Under the pieces are notes generated by a model. The model did not search any database and had not been told where the DNA came from. It worked only from the letters and a program-made list of their open reading frames with translations. DNA of 64,000 bases, from assembly GCA_963614215.1 (NCBI GenBank), contig CAVECB010000002.1, positions 42,386 through 106,385 on the forward strand. The letters run 5' to 3'. Positions 1-8,800 of this stretch are shown here, piece by piece. The DNA is from CAVAWX01 sp963614215 (lineage in GTDB: Bacteria > Actinomycetota > Coriobacteriia > Coriobacteriales > QAMH01). The position numbers and the translations under genes were made by a program. The stretch's first letter is position 1. Each line of letters starts with the position of its first letter.

Positions 1-1510
1 CGTAGCTCACCTCGGCGGCATCCACCACGTCGTTCCAGTCGATGCGCAAAGCATTGGCCTGCACGATGCCGCCGTAGTCTTTAAGCGGCAGCTCCTCGTA
101 GACGCGGCGGGTGACCTTGGCCGTGTCGGCGTCGGCCTGTTTTTCGGCAATCCATAGCGCGGTGCGGGCCACGCAGCAGGCGAAATCTTCCAGCTCGATG
201 CCGTGGAAATTCGCCAGGCTCACGAGCACGTCGCGCTCGCCCATTTCTTCAAAGCTCATACCCATCTGCTCACCGGCAAGCTCGAAGAGGATGCGGTTTT
301 CCAGTGCACGCAGCGAAAGGTAGCTTTCCGTCAGGAAGTTGCCCGAGCCGCAGGCCGGGTCGAGCACGCATATGCGCCCGAGCTTTTCATGCAGCTTCTT
401 AAGCGCCTTCGTGCGGGCGCCGCTGACCCGCGATGCGGCGCAGGCCTCCTCGAACTCTGCTTGCAGCGCATCCATGAACAGCGGGTCTATGACCTTGTGG
501 ATGTTTTGCGGGCTGGTGAAGTGCTGGCCGTTCGCGCGGCGCGCGTCGTGGGAGAGCGCACCTTCGAAAATGGAGCCGAAGACGGTGGGGCTGACGACCG
601 ACCAGTCAAGGCTGTCGCAGCCGTCTTTCAACAAGGTCTTGCGGAACTTTTCACTCAGCGGCGGAATCTCGGTACGCTCGCGAAAGAGGCCACCGTTCAT
701 GTACGGGAGCGGCTTGAGCCACTCCTCCGCATAAGGGTCGCGGGCCTCGGGCGGCGTGTCCAGCCACACGAAGAGGTCTTTCAGGCCGCGGCGCAGGTCG
801 GGCGCCTTGTAGTGGTCCACGTAGTCGCGAAAAGCGTTCGGCGCCAGGAGGCCAGCGTCCTCGCAAAACATGAGAAACATCAGGCGCGTCATCAGCACGG
901 AGAGTGCATGGTGGTTTTCGGACGTGTCGGCGTCGTCGAAGGAGGCTGCGGCCAGGTCGTGCAGGGCGGCCATGATTCTGCCGGCGTCTTTGGAGACGGC
1001 TTGGGCGAGGGTGGCCGGGGCCTCGCCTACGCCTTTCAGGAACTGGACGGCGGGCAGGTTTTTCGCCAGCTCGCAAAGGGGCAGGCAAAACCGCGGCTCG
1101 TTCTTGCACAAGGCGTCGTCCTCGCGGTCGTAGACCCACATCTCGGAAAAGTTGCAGGCCACGATGTAGCGCGGCTGCTCGGAGAGGTTCATGCCCTGCG
1201 CGTAGGCGAGCGCCTGCTGGGCGGGGGTGACCATGCGGCCCTGGCGTTTTTCCGGTTTCGCCAAATCGATGCCGAGCGATTTTTGCTCGACGATGACGCC
1301 TGCCGAGGGCACCAGCACGTCGATGTAGCCCTTATGCTCGCTTGCAGCGGTGGCCACGGGCACCTCGAAGCGCAGGCGCGAGATGGCATCCGGGCAGTCC
1401 AGCACGTCTTGGAAAAAGGCAATCCAGAAGCGCTGGGTGTCTTGGTTCTCGTCGCCCTTGCCCGCCCACTCGCGCGCGAACTTCTCCGCGTCTGCCTTCG
1501 TGCCCGCCAC
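1..1510 (-). CDS. MmeI-like fused restriction endonuclease / adenine DNA methyltransferase, partial
   Basis: Partial gene: the 3' end lies beyond the left edge. About 500 residues read without a stop. Near the N-terminus (about residues 64-77) is a D-X10-EQK motif in the context YID...VEQKS, matching the nuclease site of MmeI-type Type IIL enzymes. A helical linker follows, then the phrase GSIFEGAL and the AdoMet motif I DPACGSGNFL at about residue 384. The catalytic NPPY/NPPF motif and the target-recognition domain should lie outside the window. The family methylates one strand of its recognition site and cuts at a distance, with both activities in one polypeptide. I chose the GTG at 1510 because GGAAAGGGG precedes it; the frame stays open further upstream, so a TTG start about 24 codons earlier is possible. 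The two halves are clear by motif; the specificity is unknown. Confidence 0.8.
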   Translation of the reverse strand, partial: MAGTKADAEKFAREWAGKGDENQDTQRFWIAFFQDVLDCPDAISRLRFEVPVATAASEHKGYIDVLVPSAGVIVEQKSLGIDLAKPEKRQGRMVTPAQQALAYAQGMNLSEQPRYIVACNFSEMWVYDREDDALCKNEPRFCLPLCELAKNLPAVQFLKGVGEAPATLAQAVSKDAGRIMAALHDLAAASFDDADTSENHHALSVLMTRLMFLMFCEDAGLLAPNAFRDYVDHYKAPDLRRGLKDLFVWLDTPPEARDPYAEEWLKPLPYMNGGLFRERTEIPPLSEKFRKTLLKDGCDSLDWSVVSPTVFGSIFEGALSHDARRANGQHFTSPQNIHKVIDPLFMDALQAEFEEACAASRVSGARTKALKKLHEKLGRICVLDPACGSGNFLTESYLSLRALENRILFELAGEQMGMSFEEMGERDVLVSLANFHGIELEDFACCVARTALWIAEKQADADTAKVTRRVYEELPLKDYGGIVQANALRIDWNDVVDAAEVSY

Positions 1511-1667
1511 GTGCTCGCCCCTTTCCTTTGCGCCGCGCTTTTGGTGCCGTGCTTTTGGTGCCGTTTTCAAACGCCATGCTTTTCGGCACGCGCCCCTCGC
1601 TTCGAACGCCGCCCCGAAGCTTGCCTTCTGAGGGCAGATTGTACGGCATGGAAAAGACGGCCGGGCC

Positions 1668-1853
1668 TTACAGAAACGCCGCCATGTAGACCGGGCAATA
1701 CGCCACGGCTCCGTCGACCGAAAGATTGCCCTCGTGCAAGACGAGCGCTTCCTCGATTCCGTAATTCGCGGTGGAAAGCACCTTTCCGAGCGCCACGTGG
1801 CGCCTGTATCCCTTGCCCGATTTCACCTCCACCGGCACGACCCTGCCATTTTG
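1668..1853 (-). pseudogene. 3' remnant of a DUF4143 (AAA_14) ATPase gene
   Basis: The last 61 codons of a DUF4143-type ATPase remain, ending in TAA at 1668. The remnant begins QNGRVVPVEVKSGKG, the restriction-endonuclease-like C-terminal domain that closes these proteins. In frame and directly upstream lies TGA (1854-1856), inside the first unit of a 33-bp tandem repeat, so no start codon or ATPase domain is left. The break is therefore exactly at the repeat. I take it as a decayed gene. A second DUF4143 remnant lies 760 bp away, but the two retain different parts of the protein and need not come from one gene. Confidence 0.7.
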
Positions 1854-1945
1854 TCAATTTGCAAACATGAAAACGGGGTGATTTTGTCAATCTGCGCGCA
1901 GGAAAAGGGGGCGATTTTGTCAATCTGCGCACAGGCCCCTTCTTG
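1847..1945. repeat. 33-bp tandem repeat, three units (set A)
   Basis: Three head-to-tail units start at 1847, 1880 and 1913. Each begins with ATTTTGTCAAT(C/T)TG on the plus strand; units 2 and 3 share the first 22 bases, and the third then diverges. The period of 33 bp keeps reading frame, so the minus strand reads an 11-residue peptide repeat containing QIDK. The array abuts the broken end of the DUF4143 remnant. Confidence 0.8.
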
Positions 1946-1955
1946 CAGGCGGCTC

Positions 1956-2240
1956 CTAGCGGGTTGAAGCGTCTGCAAGCGCAAGGCGCTGCGATTTTCT
2001 CCTGACAAGGGATTCGTCGAGCAGCACCTTTATGCAAGCCTGCCTGTTGATTCCCAGATATTCCGCCTCACGGTCGAGGTCTGTCAGCTGGCGCAAGTTG
2101 AAATCGACGTTCACCTTTTTCGTCTCGCGCACAGCAAACTCGCCGACGCTGCGCCGCGAGCCCGTGTCCAGATAGGGCGTGATATCGCCGCCTTCGTCAA
2201 ACAATGCGTCGAATTCCTCGGCGCTAATCTTCTTGTTCAT
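1956..2240 (-). CDS. brnA: BrnA-family antitoxin
   Basis: A 94-residue protein encoded directly after brnT, overlapping its end by 17 bp. BrnA proteins bind BrnT toxin and, through a C-terminal ribbon-helix-helix-like segment, repress their own operon. The second half here (about residues 45-80: KVNVDFNLRQL, then LGINRQACIKVLLDE) looks like such a segment: a short basic strand followed by two helices. The N-terminal half is acidic, as expected for the toxin-contacting region. The toxin-first order is typical of brnTA and supports the call. The 3' end lies close to tandem repeat set A, which starts just downstream. Confidence 0.75.
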   Translation of the reverse strand: MNKKISAEEFDALFDEGGDITPYLDTGSRRSVGEFAVRETKKVNVDFNLRQLTDLDREAEYLGINRQACIKVLLDESLVRRKSQRLALADASTR

Positions 2241-2496
2241 ACAACTTCACCTCTTCCTTTCGAGCTCTCCTAACAGATATCAGGCGAACCGCCTCTCCCC
2301 TTAACGTGAAAATCGTCACCCACGCCTTTCCCTCCAGCTTGGAGACGAGAGCGTATCGTTTTTCGTCCTCGCTTCTCGCGTCGAGCACAATGCCTGCCTC
2401 GTCTTCCCACAGCTTTTGCGCCTCGACGAAGTCGATGCCATGTTTCGCCTTGTTTGCCGCGCTTTTATTCTCGTCAAACTCAAAGCATTGCATCAT
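2224..2496 (-). CDS. brnT: BrnT-family ribonuclease toxin
   Basis: A 90-residue protein with the BrnT opening FEFDENKSAANKAKHGIDF, a central acidic region with DARSEDEKRYALV, and the closing RLISVRRARKEEVKLYE, in which the basic residues are the likely RNA-cleaving ones. BrnT is a RelE-fold RNase that arrests growth until neutralised by BrnA. Two ATG codons are adjacent (2496 and 2493). A strong GGGGG ribosome-binding tract lies 5-8 nt upstream and does not separate them. Immediately upstream is an imperfect palindrome, likely the BrnA operator. The region is visibly less GC-rich than its neighbours, consistent with acquisition by transfer. Confidence 0.85.
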   Translation of the reverse strand: MMQCFEFDENKSAANKAKHGIDFVEAQKLWEDEAGIVLDARSEDEKRYALVSKLEGKAWVTIFTLRGEAVRLISVRRARKEEVKLYEQED

Positions 2497-2508
2497 GCAT
2501 ACCCCCTA

Positions 2509-2527
2509 GGTATACAAAAAGTATATC
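2509..2527 (-). promoter_or_regulatory. Inverted repeat upstream of brnTA, probable autoregulatory operator
   Basis: The plus strand reads GGTATAC-AAAAA-GTATATC, two 7-bp arms with one mismatch around a 5-bp AT centre. It sits 13 bp before the toxin start and includes a TATACT -10-like hexamer on the minus strand. Position and symmetry fit repression by the BrnT-BrnA complex; binding is inferred. Confidence 0.55.
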
Positions 2528-2615
2528 ACAACCGCAATCCCTGAATTGCATGAAGCTTTTCGGCGGATTACAAAGCAAAGCTGCCATACACGGGCAGGTG
2601 GGTGTAAACCGGCAA

Positions 2616-3050
2616 TTAGTAGTTCAGCCCGAAGCACCACAGTGGGATAGTGTGCGCGAACGGCGCCTCAATCCCATCCTTGGCAAGGTAGGCGTGCTCC
2701 ACCCCCCGCACCTGCTCTGCAATCTTGTTCCTGCCGCCCACCTCGAACGTAAGGCCGTCAATCTCGAAATCAGACACGAGCGAGGCGCACACCCTGTTGT
2801 TCACACGCATCTGGTTCAGGAAAAACGTCTCGCGCACGCTGCCCACATTCGCGCCGCTGCCCGCGAGAACGTGCACGAGCACCGGATTGTCCAGATATAC
2901 CTTCTTCACCTTGCCCAAATCGGCAAAGCCCGAGTAAGCGCTTCGCAGCCGCGCTATCATCCCCGCATCTTCCATGAGAGCCAGGTATTCGTTCACGCTG
3001 TTGCGGCTGGCCTCTATTCTCTTCGCCAGTTTCGAGACGTTCCACGATGG
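2616..3050 (-). pseudogene. C-terminal part of a DUF4143 (AAA_14) ATPase gene
   Basis: About 144 codons ending in TAA at 2616 match the C-terminal half of DUF4143 ATPases. A winged-helix segment is first (NVSKLAKRIEASRNSVNEYL), then the region with KKVYLDNPVLVHVL, and the end of the nuclease-like domain. No P-loop or Walker B segment is present. In frame, TAG lies at 3051-3053, and a 33-bp tandem array begins right there. A GTG at 2996 could start a 126-aa product, but no good ribosome-binding site precedes it. Intact members of the family are around 400 residues, so this is a truncation. It lies upstream of brnTA. Confidence 0.7.
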
Positions 3051-3054
3051 CTAC

Positions 3055-3180
3055 TGCTCTGCGCGCTGAGCAGTTTTAGGGAAAAATTGCTCTCTGCGCT
3101 GAGCAGTTTTAGGGAAAAATTGCTCTCTGCGTTGAGCAGTTTTAGGGAAAAATTGCTCTGTGCGTTGAACACTTTTGGAG
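3055..3180. repeat. 33-bp tandem repeat, three full units plus partial ends (set B)
   Basis: Full units start at 3067, 3100 and 3133, with degenerate part-units on both sides. Each unit contains AGCAGTTTTAGGGAAAAATT followed by GCTCT. AGCAGTTTT and AAAATTGCT form an almost perfect inverted repeat, so each unit could fold as a small hairpin. The minus strand reads an 11-residue repeat containing SNFSLKLL. The sequence differs from set A, but the period (33 bp) and the placement against a broken DUF4143 gene are the same. Confidence 0.85.
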
Positions 3181-3240
3181 CGCAGTAAAACTGTATCTCG
3201 GAGGCTGTAAGCAGGCGCTTTTTCGGATTGGCGCAGATGA

Positions 3241-4365
3241 TCAGCCGGCGATGCGGCCGCCGCCCAACACGAGCGCGTCGGAGTAGAAGACGCAGGTGCT
3301 GCCAGGCTCGATGCCGCGCCGCGCCTCGGGAAAGCTCACAAGCACGCGGTCCGCGCCGGCAAAGCTCAGCTGCGCGGGCACCGCCTTGGCGTCCCACGAG
3401 GTCTTCACCTTGCACGAACGCACCTGCCCCGGCTCGCGCACGGGCGCCTCGACGCTCGTCCAGACCACCTCGTCTACAAGGCAGGTCTCCACGCCCGCCA
3501 CGGCGGCAGGCCCCACGTAAAGCGTGCGCGTGGCCGCGTCCTTTGCCACCACGAACAGCGCCTCGCCGCCGGCAAGCTGCGCGCCAGAAAACCTCTCCCC
3601 CGCCTCGTAGCGCAAAAGGCCTGCGTGGCGCATCTGCGGCGCATCTGCGGCGCCCAAGACGACCACAGGCCCTGGCGCATCGTCGATGCCGGCTTTTTCG
3701 CATGCCCACTCGTGGGCGGGCTTGCCATCGAGGAAGAAGGGGTCGTATTCGTCGAGCAGGGGCGCGAGCGGCAACAACCCTTCACGCATGGCCATTTGGC
3801 GGGCGACGGGCTTTGCCGTCGCATGCAGGGGAAAGCGCAGCTGCGCAAGCGCGTTTTGGCCCAGCCCGTAGAGATAGTAGCTTTCATCATGAAAGACGTC
3901 GGCGGCCCGCACGAGACGCAGCGGCAGCAGACCCGCGCCCGCCGCATCTGTCATGCCTGTTTCACCCGCCTCATCCGCCGCGCCCGCGTCTACGTCGCGC
4001 TCTATGCCCGCGTAATGCCCCGTGGCCGCCCCGTCGCAGCCCAGACGCTGCGCCTGCTCCAGCAAGGCGGGCACGAGCAGCGGCGTCGTCCACAGCATGT
4101 AGGGGTTGTCCACGCGTCCAGCGCGCAGCGCATCGGTGAAAGGAGCCACGACCTGCTCGGAAAAGCGCTCGCGCTCGTCGGCCACCACGTGCTCGATGCC
4201 GAGTTTTTCGCACACCTTGCGGGCGGCCTCCACGCGCGCCTCTTCGCGCGCGCACGGATACAACAAAAACGTGACGCCCGCCACGTCGTGGCCGTCACGT
4301 TGCAAAAAACGGGCGGCCATCGACGAATCGACGCCGCCCGTCATTCCTACGAGGAGCCGGCTCAA
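3241..4365 (-). CDS. MnmA-like tRNA thiouridylase paralog lacking catalytic cysteines
   Basis: A 374-residue protein of the MnmA fold. The PP-loop GMTGGVDSS is at residues 7-15, GHYAG follows near 120, HDESYYLYGL is in the second motif, and the C-terminal beta-barrel ends in VLGGGRI. MnmA makes 2-thiouridine at U34 of tRNA using two cysteines (Cys102 and Cys199 in E. coli). Here the NPxxxC motif is NPYMLW, and the second cysteine region reads EYDPFFLDG, so both are gone. The ATP-binding site is intact. It may adenylate a substrate without thiolating it, use other cysteines, or have a different role; a second, true mnmA may exist elsewhere. It lies 22 bp after rpsA and is probably cotranscribed. 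Confidence 0.75.
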   Translation of the reverse strand: MSRLLVGMTGGVDSSMAARFLQRDGHDVAGVTFLLYPCAREEARVEAARKVCEKLGIEHVVADERERFSEQVVAPFTDALRAGRVDNPYMLWTTPLLVPALLEQAQRLGCDGAATGHYAGIERDVDAGAADEAGETGMTDAAGAGLLPLRLVRAADVFHDESYYLYGLGQNALAQLRFPLHATAKPVARQMAMREGLLPLAPLLDEYDPFFLDGKPAHEWACEKAGIDDAPGPVVVLGAADAPQMRHAGLLRYEAGERFSGAQLAGGEALFVVAKDAATRTLYVGPAAVAGVETCLVDEVVWTSVEAPVREPGQVRSCKVKTSWDAKAVPAQLSFAGADRVLVSFPEARRGIEPGSTCVFYSDALVLGGGRIAG

Positions 4366-4387
4366 CGCTGCTCCCCTTCTCTTTGCG

Positions 4388-5665
4388 CTACTCGGCGTCC
4401 GCCGCAGACGCGTCCTCGGCCTGCTCTTCGGCCTCGGCCGCCTCTGCGTCCTCGGCAGGCGTCTCGGCCTCTTCGGCCTCGGCCTTCTCCTCGGCCTTCT
4501 CGGCCTTGGCGCCCTTGTCGGACTTCTCGCCGCCCTCGTAGTCGGCGACCTCGATCTCGACGCCCAAGGTCTCGGCGGCGGCCTTCATCGACAGGCTGAT
4601 GCGGCGACGCTCCAGGTCCACGTCCATGACCTTCACCTGCACCTTGTCGCCCACCGTGCACACCTGGCTGGGAACGTCCACATGGCTGTTGGCCATCTCG
4701 GAGATGTGCACCAGGCCCTCGATGCCGTCGCCCAGCTCGACGAAGACGCCGAAGGGCACGAGCTTGGTGACCTTGCCCTCGACGATCGAGCCGACGGGGT
4801 AGTTCTTCACCAGCGTGCGCCACGGATCCTCGGTGGTCTGCTTCAGGCCCAAGCTGATGCGCTCGCGCTGCATGTCCACGTCGAGGACCATGACCTCGAC
4901 CTCCTGGCCGACCTTCACGACCTCGCTCGGGTGGTTCACGTGGCTCCAAGACAGCTCGGAGATGTGCACCAGGCCGTCGATGCCGCCCAGGTCCACGAAG
5001 GCGCCGAAGTCGACGATCGAGGAGACGACACCTTTAAGGCGCATGCCCTTGGCCAGCTTCTGCAGCACCTCGGCACGCTCGGCGCGGCGGCCTTCCTCCA
5101 GCACGACGCGGCGCGAGAGCACCACGTTGTTGCGGTTGCGGTCCATCTCGATGACGCGGGCCTCGATGACCTGCCCCAGGTAGGTGTCCAGATCCTTCAC
5201 GCGGCGCAGGTCCACGAGAGAGGCGGGCAGGAAGCCACGCAGGCCGATGTCGAGAATCAGGCCGCCCTTGACGACCTCGATGACCTCGCCTTCCACGTTC
5301 TCGCCGGCCTTGAACTTCTCCTCGACGGAGATCCAGCCACGCTCGTATTCCGCGCGCTTCTTGGACAGCACGAGACGGCCGTCCTTGTCCTCCTTTTGCA
5401 AGACGAGCGCCTCGAGCTCGTCGCCTAGGCCGACGACCTCGGACGGGTCGATGTCTTTGCGGATGGACAGCTCGCGCGAGGGGATGACGCCCTCGGACTT
5501 GAAGCCGATGTCGAGCAGCACTTCGTCGTGGTCGATCTTCACGACCGTGCCCGTCACCAAATCGCCGTCGTCAAACGGGTTGATGGTGCCATCGACCAAG
5601 CCGGCGAACTCCTCGTCGGTCATGTCGGGCGCTTCGATGATGGATGGATTCTTGATCTCGCTCAA
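4388..5665 (-). CDS. rpsA: 30S ribosomal protein S1
   Basis: Four S1 RNA-binding domains are visible. They begin near VTGTVVKIDHDEV, VEGEVIEVVKGG, LKGVVSSIVDFGAF and VEGKVTKLVPFGVF, each closing with the GLVHISE or ISLSMK type of strand. An acidic, alanine-rich tail of about 60 residues with lysines follows. Four domains are usual for Actinomycetota (E. coli has six). S1 unfolds mRNA at the 30S platform. I prefer the TTG at 5665 (425 aa): GAGAGGGG lies 6 nt upstream, whereas the earlier ATG at 5707 has no such site. Some 110 bp upstream the minus strand has TACAAT, a possible -10 element. The MnmA-like gene follows. Confidence 0.95.
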   Translation of the reverse strand: MSEIKNPSIIEAPDMTDEEFAGLVDGTINPFDDGDLVTGTVVKIDHDEVLLDIGFKSEGVIPSRELSIRKDIDPSEVVGLGDELEALVLQKEDKDGRLVLSKKRAEYERGWISVEEKFKAGENVEGEVIEVVKGGLILDIGLRGFLPASLVDLRRVKDLDTYLGQVIEARVIEMDRNRNNVVLSRRVVLEEGRRAERAEVLQKLAKGMRLKGVVSSIVDFGAFVDLGGIDGLVHISELSWSHVNHPSEVVKVGQEVEVMVLDVDMQRERISLGLKQTTEDPWRTLVKNYPVGSIVEGKVTKLVPFGVFVELGDGIEGLVHISEMANSHVDVPSQVCTVGDKVQVKVMDVDLERRRISLSMKAAAETLGVEIEVADYEGGEKSDKGAKAEKAEEKAEAEEAETPAEDAEAAEAEEQAEDASAADAE

Positions 5666-5842
5666 GGTGACCCCTCTCGATCCTTGGGGCCGCACGAATA
5701 GTCGCAAGTTGTACGTTTACTCGAGGGCCTGCAGATACTCATCATGGTGCGGCCTATTCCGCACACAACCGCGCTATTGTACACGAAACGCGCCCCGCGC
5801 CGCGCGCGAAGATGCGCACGGACACGAGACGCGCCCTTCCAC

Positions 5843-8800
5843 TCAGGAGCGCTCGTTGCGCCGCCGCGAGAACAACATCGCCACCACGGCCGCGGTCACG
5901 AGCGCCGCGCCTCCCGCCGTCAGCACGACCGCCCCGCCCGCGCCGGCAAGCGGCATGGTCCAGTTGCGGTAGTTCGGCAGCGAGTATGCGCCGTCCGCGC
6001 CCACCTTAAACGCCGGCGGCAGCATCTCGCCGCGCGCCGTGACCGACACCGCGCCGCCAACCGCGTCCACGTCAAGCATCCACTGGCCGTAGGGGCGCCG
6101 GTACCCTTCAGGCGAGGCCGTCTCGACCATCATGTACTGGCCGCTGTACAGCCCCGTGAAACTGACCACGCCGTCGTCGCCGCTCGTGGCCGTGGCATAG
6201 GCCGCGTCCACCTTCCAGCAGCAGTCCGTATCGTTGGTGGCCAGCTCGGAGTGGTCGGCGGCGCTCGTGTGCGCGGAATTGCCGCACTTGTACAGCTCGA
6301 AAGTGGCACCCGCCAGCGCCGCGTCGCCGTCGCCAATCTTTGTGAAGGTGAAGTCGGTGGTCTTGTCCTCGTCGGTCAAATTCGTCGGGGTGTTCACCAC
6401 CGCGCAGCCCACGTTCTTGGCCGCATCGGCACCGCCCGTCTCGATGGCCAGCCCCGTGCCCTCGCGCTGCTCTTGCGGGATGAAAAACGCACCCGAGCCG
6501 TCGCCGGCATCTTGGCCGAAGAAAGTGTCGAAGTCGATCAGCAGCTGACCGGTCGGCACCTCGAACTCCCACTCGCGCCCGCTCGGCGCCGTGTAACTGC
6601 TCGGCACCGCCGTCTCGACCAGCATGTAGTAGCCGCGCGGCAGCTCGCCGAAATCGACCGTGCCGTCCGCGCCCGACACGACCGTCTTCAACGGGTCGCT
6701 CGTGGCCAGTCCGTCGGCGTCGTAGCTGCCCCAGCACGAGTCCGAGCCGCCCGCCACCGCCGAATGCGAATCCTTGCCGGAGTGCTGCGGGTTCGTGCAT
6801 TCATAGAGCGCGAAGGTAAATCCCGGCAGCGCCGTCTTCAAATCCGACGACTTCTTCGTGAAGCTCAGCGGCTCGGTCGCGGCCGCCTCGTTTATCACCC
6901 AGCGGCTGTTCGCCCCGCCGGAAAACGCCTGCGCGTTGCCGAAGTTCCAATCCGCGCTGGCCTGCCCGTCCTCGCAGGGCTCGACGACGAGGTCGGTTTG
7001 GCTCGTGGCCGTCGCCGGCACCGTCACCAACCACTGCCCGCTGGGCAGCTCGTAGTCGAGCGCCTGCCAGTCGCCGTCGGCATCGTGGTAGCCGCCGGCC
7101 GCCCTGTCCTCGACAAGCATATAGCTCTTGCCGGGCGTGAGCTTGCCGAAATCGTAGGTGCTACCGGTGTGGCCCGTGCCGCCCACCGACTTCCACAGCT
7201 TCCAGCAGCTGGTGGTGGAACCGGCCGTGCCCGTGTGCTCGGAGAGCTCCGTGTGGCCGTCCACGCAGGTGTACATGGAAAACGCCGCGTTCTCCAGATC
7301 CAGCCCGTCGTCGGAGGCCTGGTCGCTTTTCTTGAACGAGAACGCGACAGTGCCCTCGTCGGGCGCATCGGCGATGGTGTAGCCGTCCGCATAAGAGCCG
7401 CCGGGCGCAGGCGCGTAGGTGGTCGTGCCCTCCGTCGCATAGACCTCCACGGTGCGGTTCGCGATATCGGCATAGACGTTCCAAGTGCCCAGCACGCGCT
7501 CGTAGCCGCTCGGCGCCGCCGTCTCGGCCAAGGTGTAGTAGCCCTCTTTGTCGAGCAGGCCAAAGTCCACCTTGCCGGACGCGTCGGAAGTGGCCGTGAG
7601 CACCGTGCCGTCGCCGCGGTCGAGGGTGAAGGTGGCACCCGAGAGCGCCGCGCCCGTCTTCGAGTCGGTTTTGATGAACGAGAAGGGCAGCGCAAGAGCG
7701 TCGTTTGTGAGGGTGAAGCCGTCGTCGTAGGTGCCGGTGAAGGCACGCGTGTCGCCGACGGGCGTCACGGTCACGGGCGGCTCAGCCGCAGAATCCACCG
7801 CAACGGTCCAGGTGCCGGTCAAGGTGTCGTAGCCGTCGGGTGCTGCCGTCTCGGACAGCGTGTAGGTGCCGTCGGCCAGGTTCGTAAAGCTCACGGTGCC
7901 ATCCACGCCCGACTCGGCGCTCAAGGCCGTGCCGCTTGCGGGCGTAAGGGTGAATGTGGCGCCGGAGAGCAGCGTGCCGGTCTTGGAGTCGGCCTTGCCG
8001 AAGGTGAAGGCCACCGGTTCCTTCTCGTTTTCCAGCGTAAGGCCGTCTTCAAAGGTCCCGCCGAAGGCCGTGGCGCCGTCGTTAGCCGTCACGGCCAGCT
8101 TCCAGTTCTCCACGTCCACCGACACGGTCCACGAGCCGGCCGGGTCGGCATATCCTGCAGGCGAGGACGTCTCCACGAGCGTCCAATCGCCCGCATCCAG
8201 CTTGCCGAAGTCCACCCAGCCTTCCTCATCGGAAGTGACGGTCGCATACACCTGCCCATCGCGGCGCAGCTCGAAGGTGGCGCCTTGCAGCTCATTGCCG
8301 CCGGCGCCCGTCTTGGTGAAGGCAAAGGGCATTCGGCTCGCGCGCGCGTTGGTCAGGGTGTAGCCGTCCTCGTAGTTGCCCGCGAACAGCGGCGCATCGT
8401 CGCCCATCGGCTCGACCGAGGAGATGGAAAGCGCCTTGGTAGTGGAGTCTTGGGCCACCGTGATCTTCCAAGTGGACGAGGGACGGTCGTAGCGCTCGGG
8501 CGCCACTTGCTCGCTCAAGACGTAGGTGCCCGGCTGCGAGAACCCGCGGTCGAACTCCACGAGGCCGTTGGCATCCGAGACGCCCCAAGAAAAGTCGCTG
8601 CCTTCCGTCTGCCCCTCGACATCCAGGTACTCGACCAAGAACTCCGCGCCTTCCAGCGGGTTGTCGTTTTCGTCTACCTTGGTGAAGGTGAAGGGGATGG
8701 AGGGCTTCTTGTTCACCAGCGTGAAGCCGGTCTGGTAGTCGCCCTCGAAATCGATGGCGGTGCCGCCGTAGTCGCTGTCGATGGAGATGGAGATGGTGCG

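Noticed and set aside
3055..3180. CRISPR array
   Set aside because: Units are directly adjacent 33-bp tandem copies with no unique spacers, and there are no cas genes.
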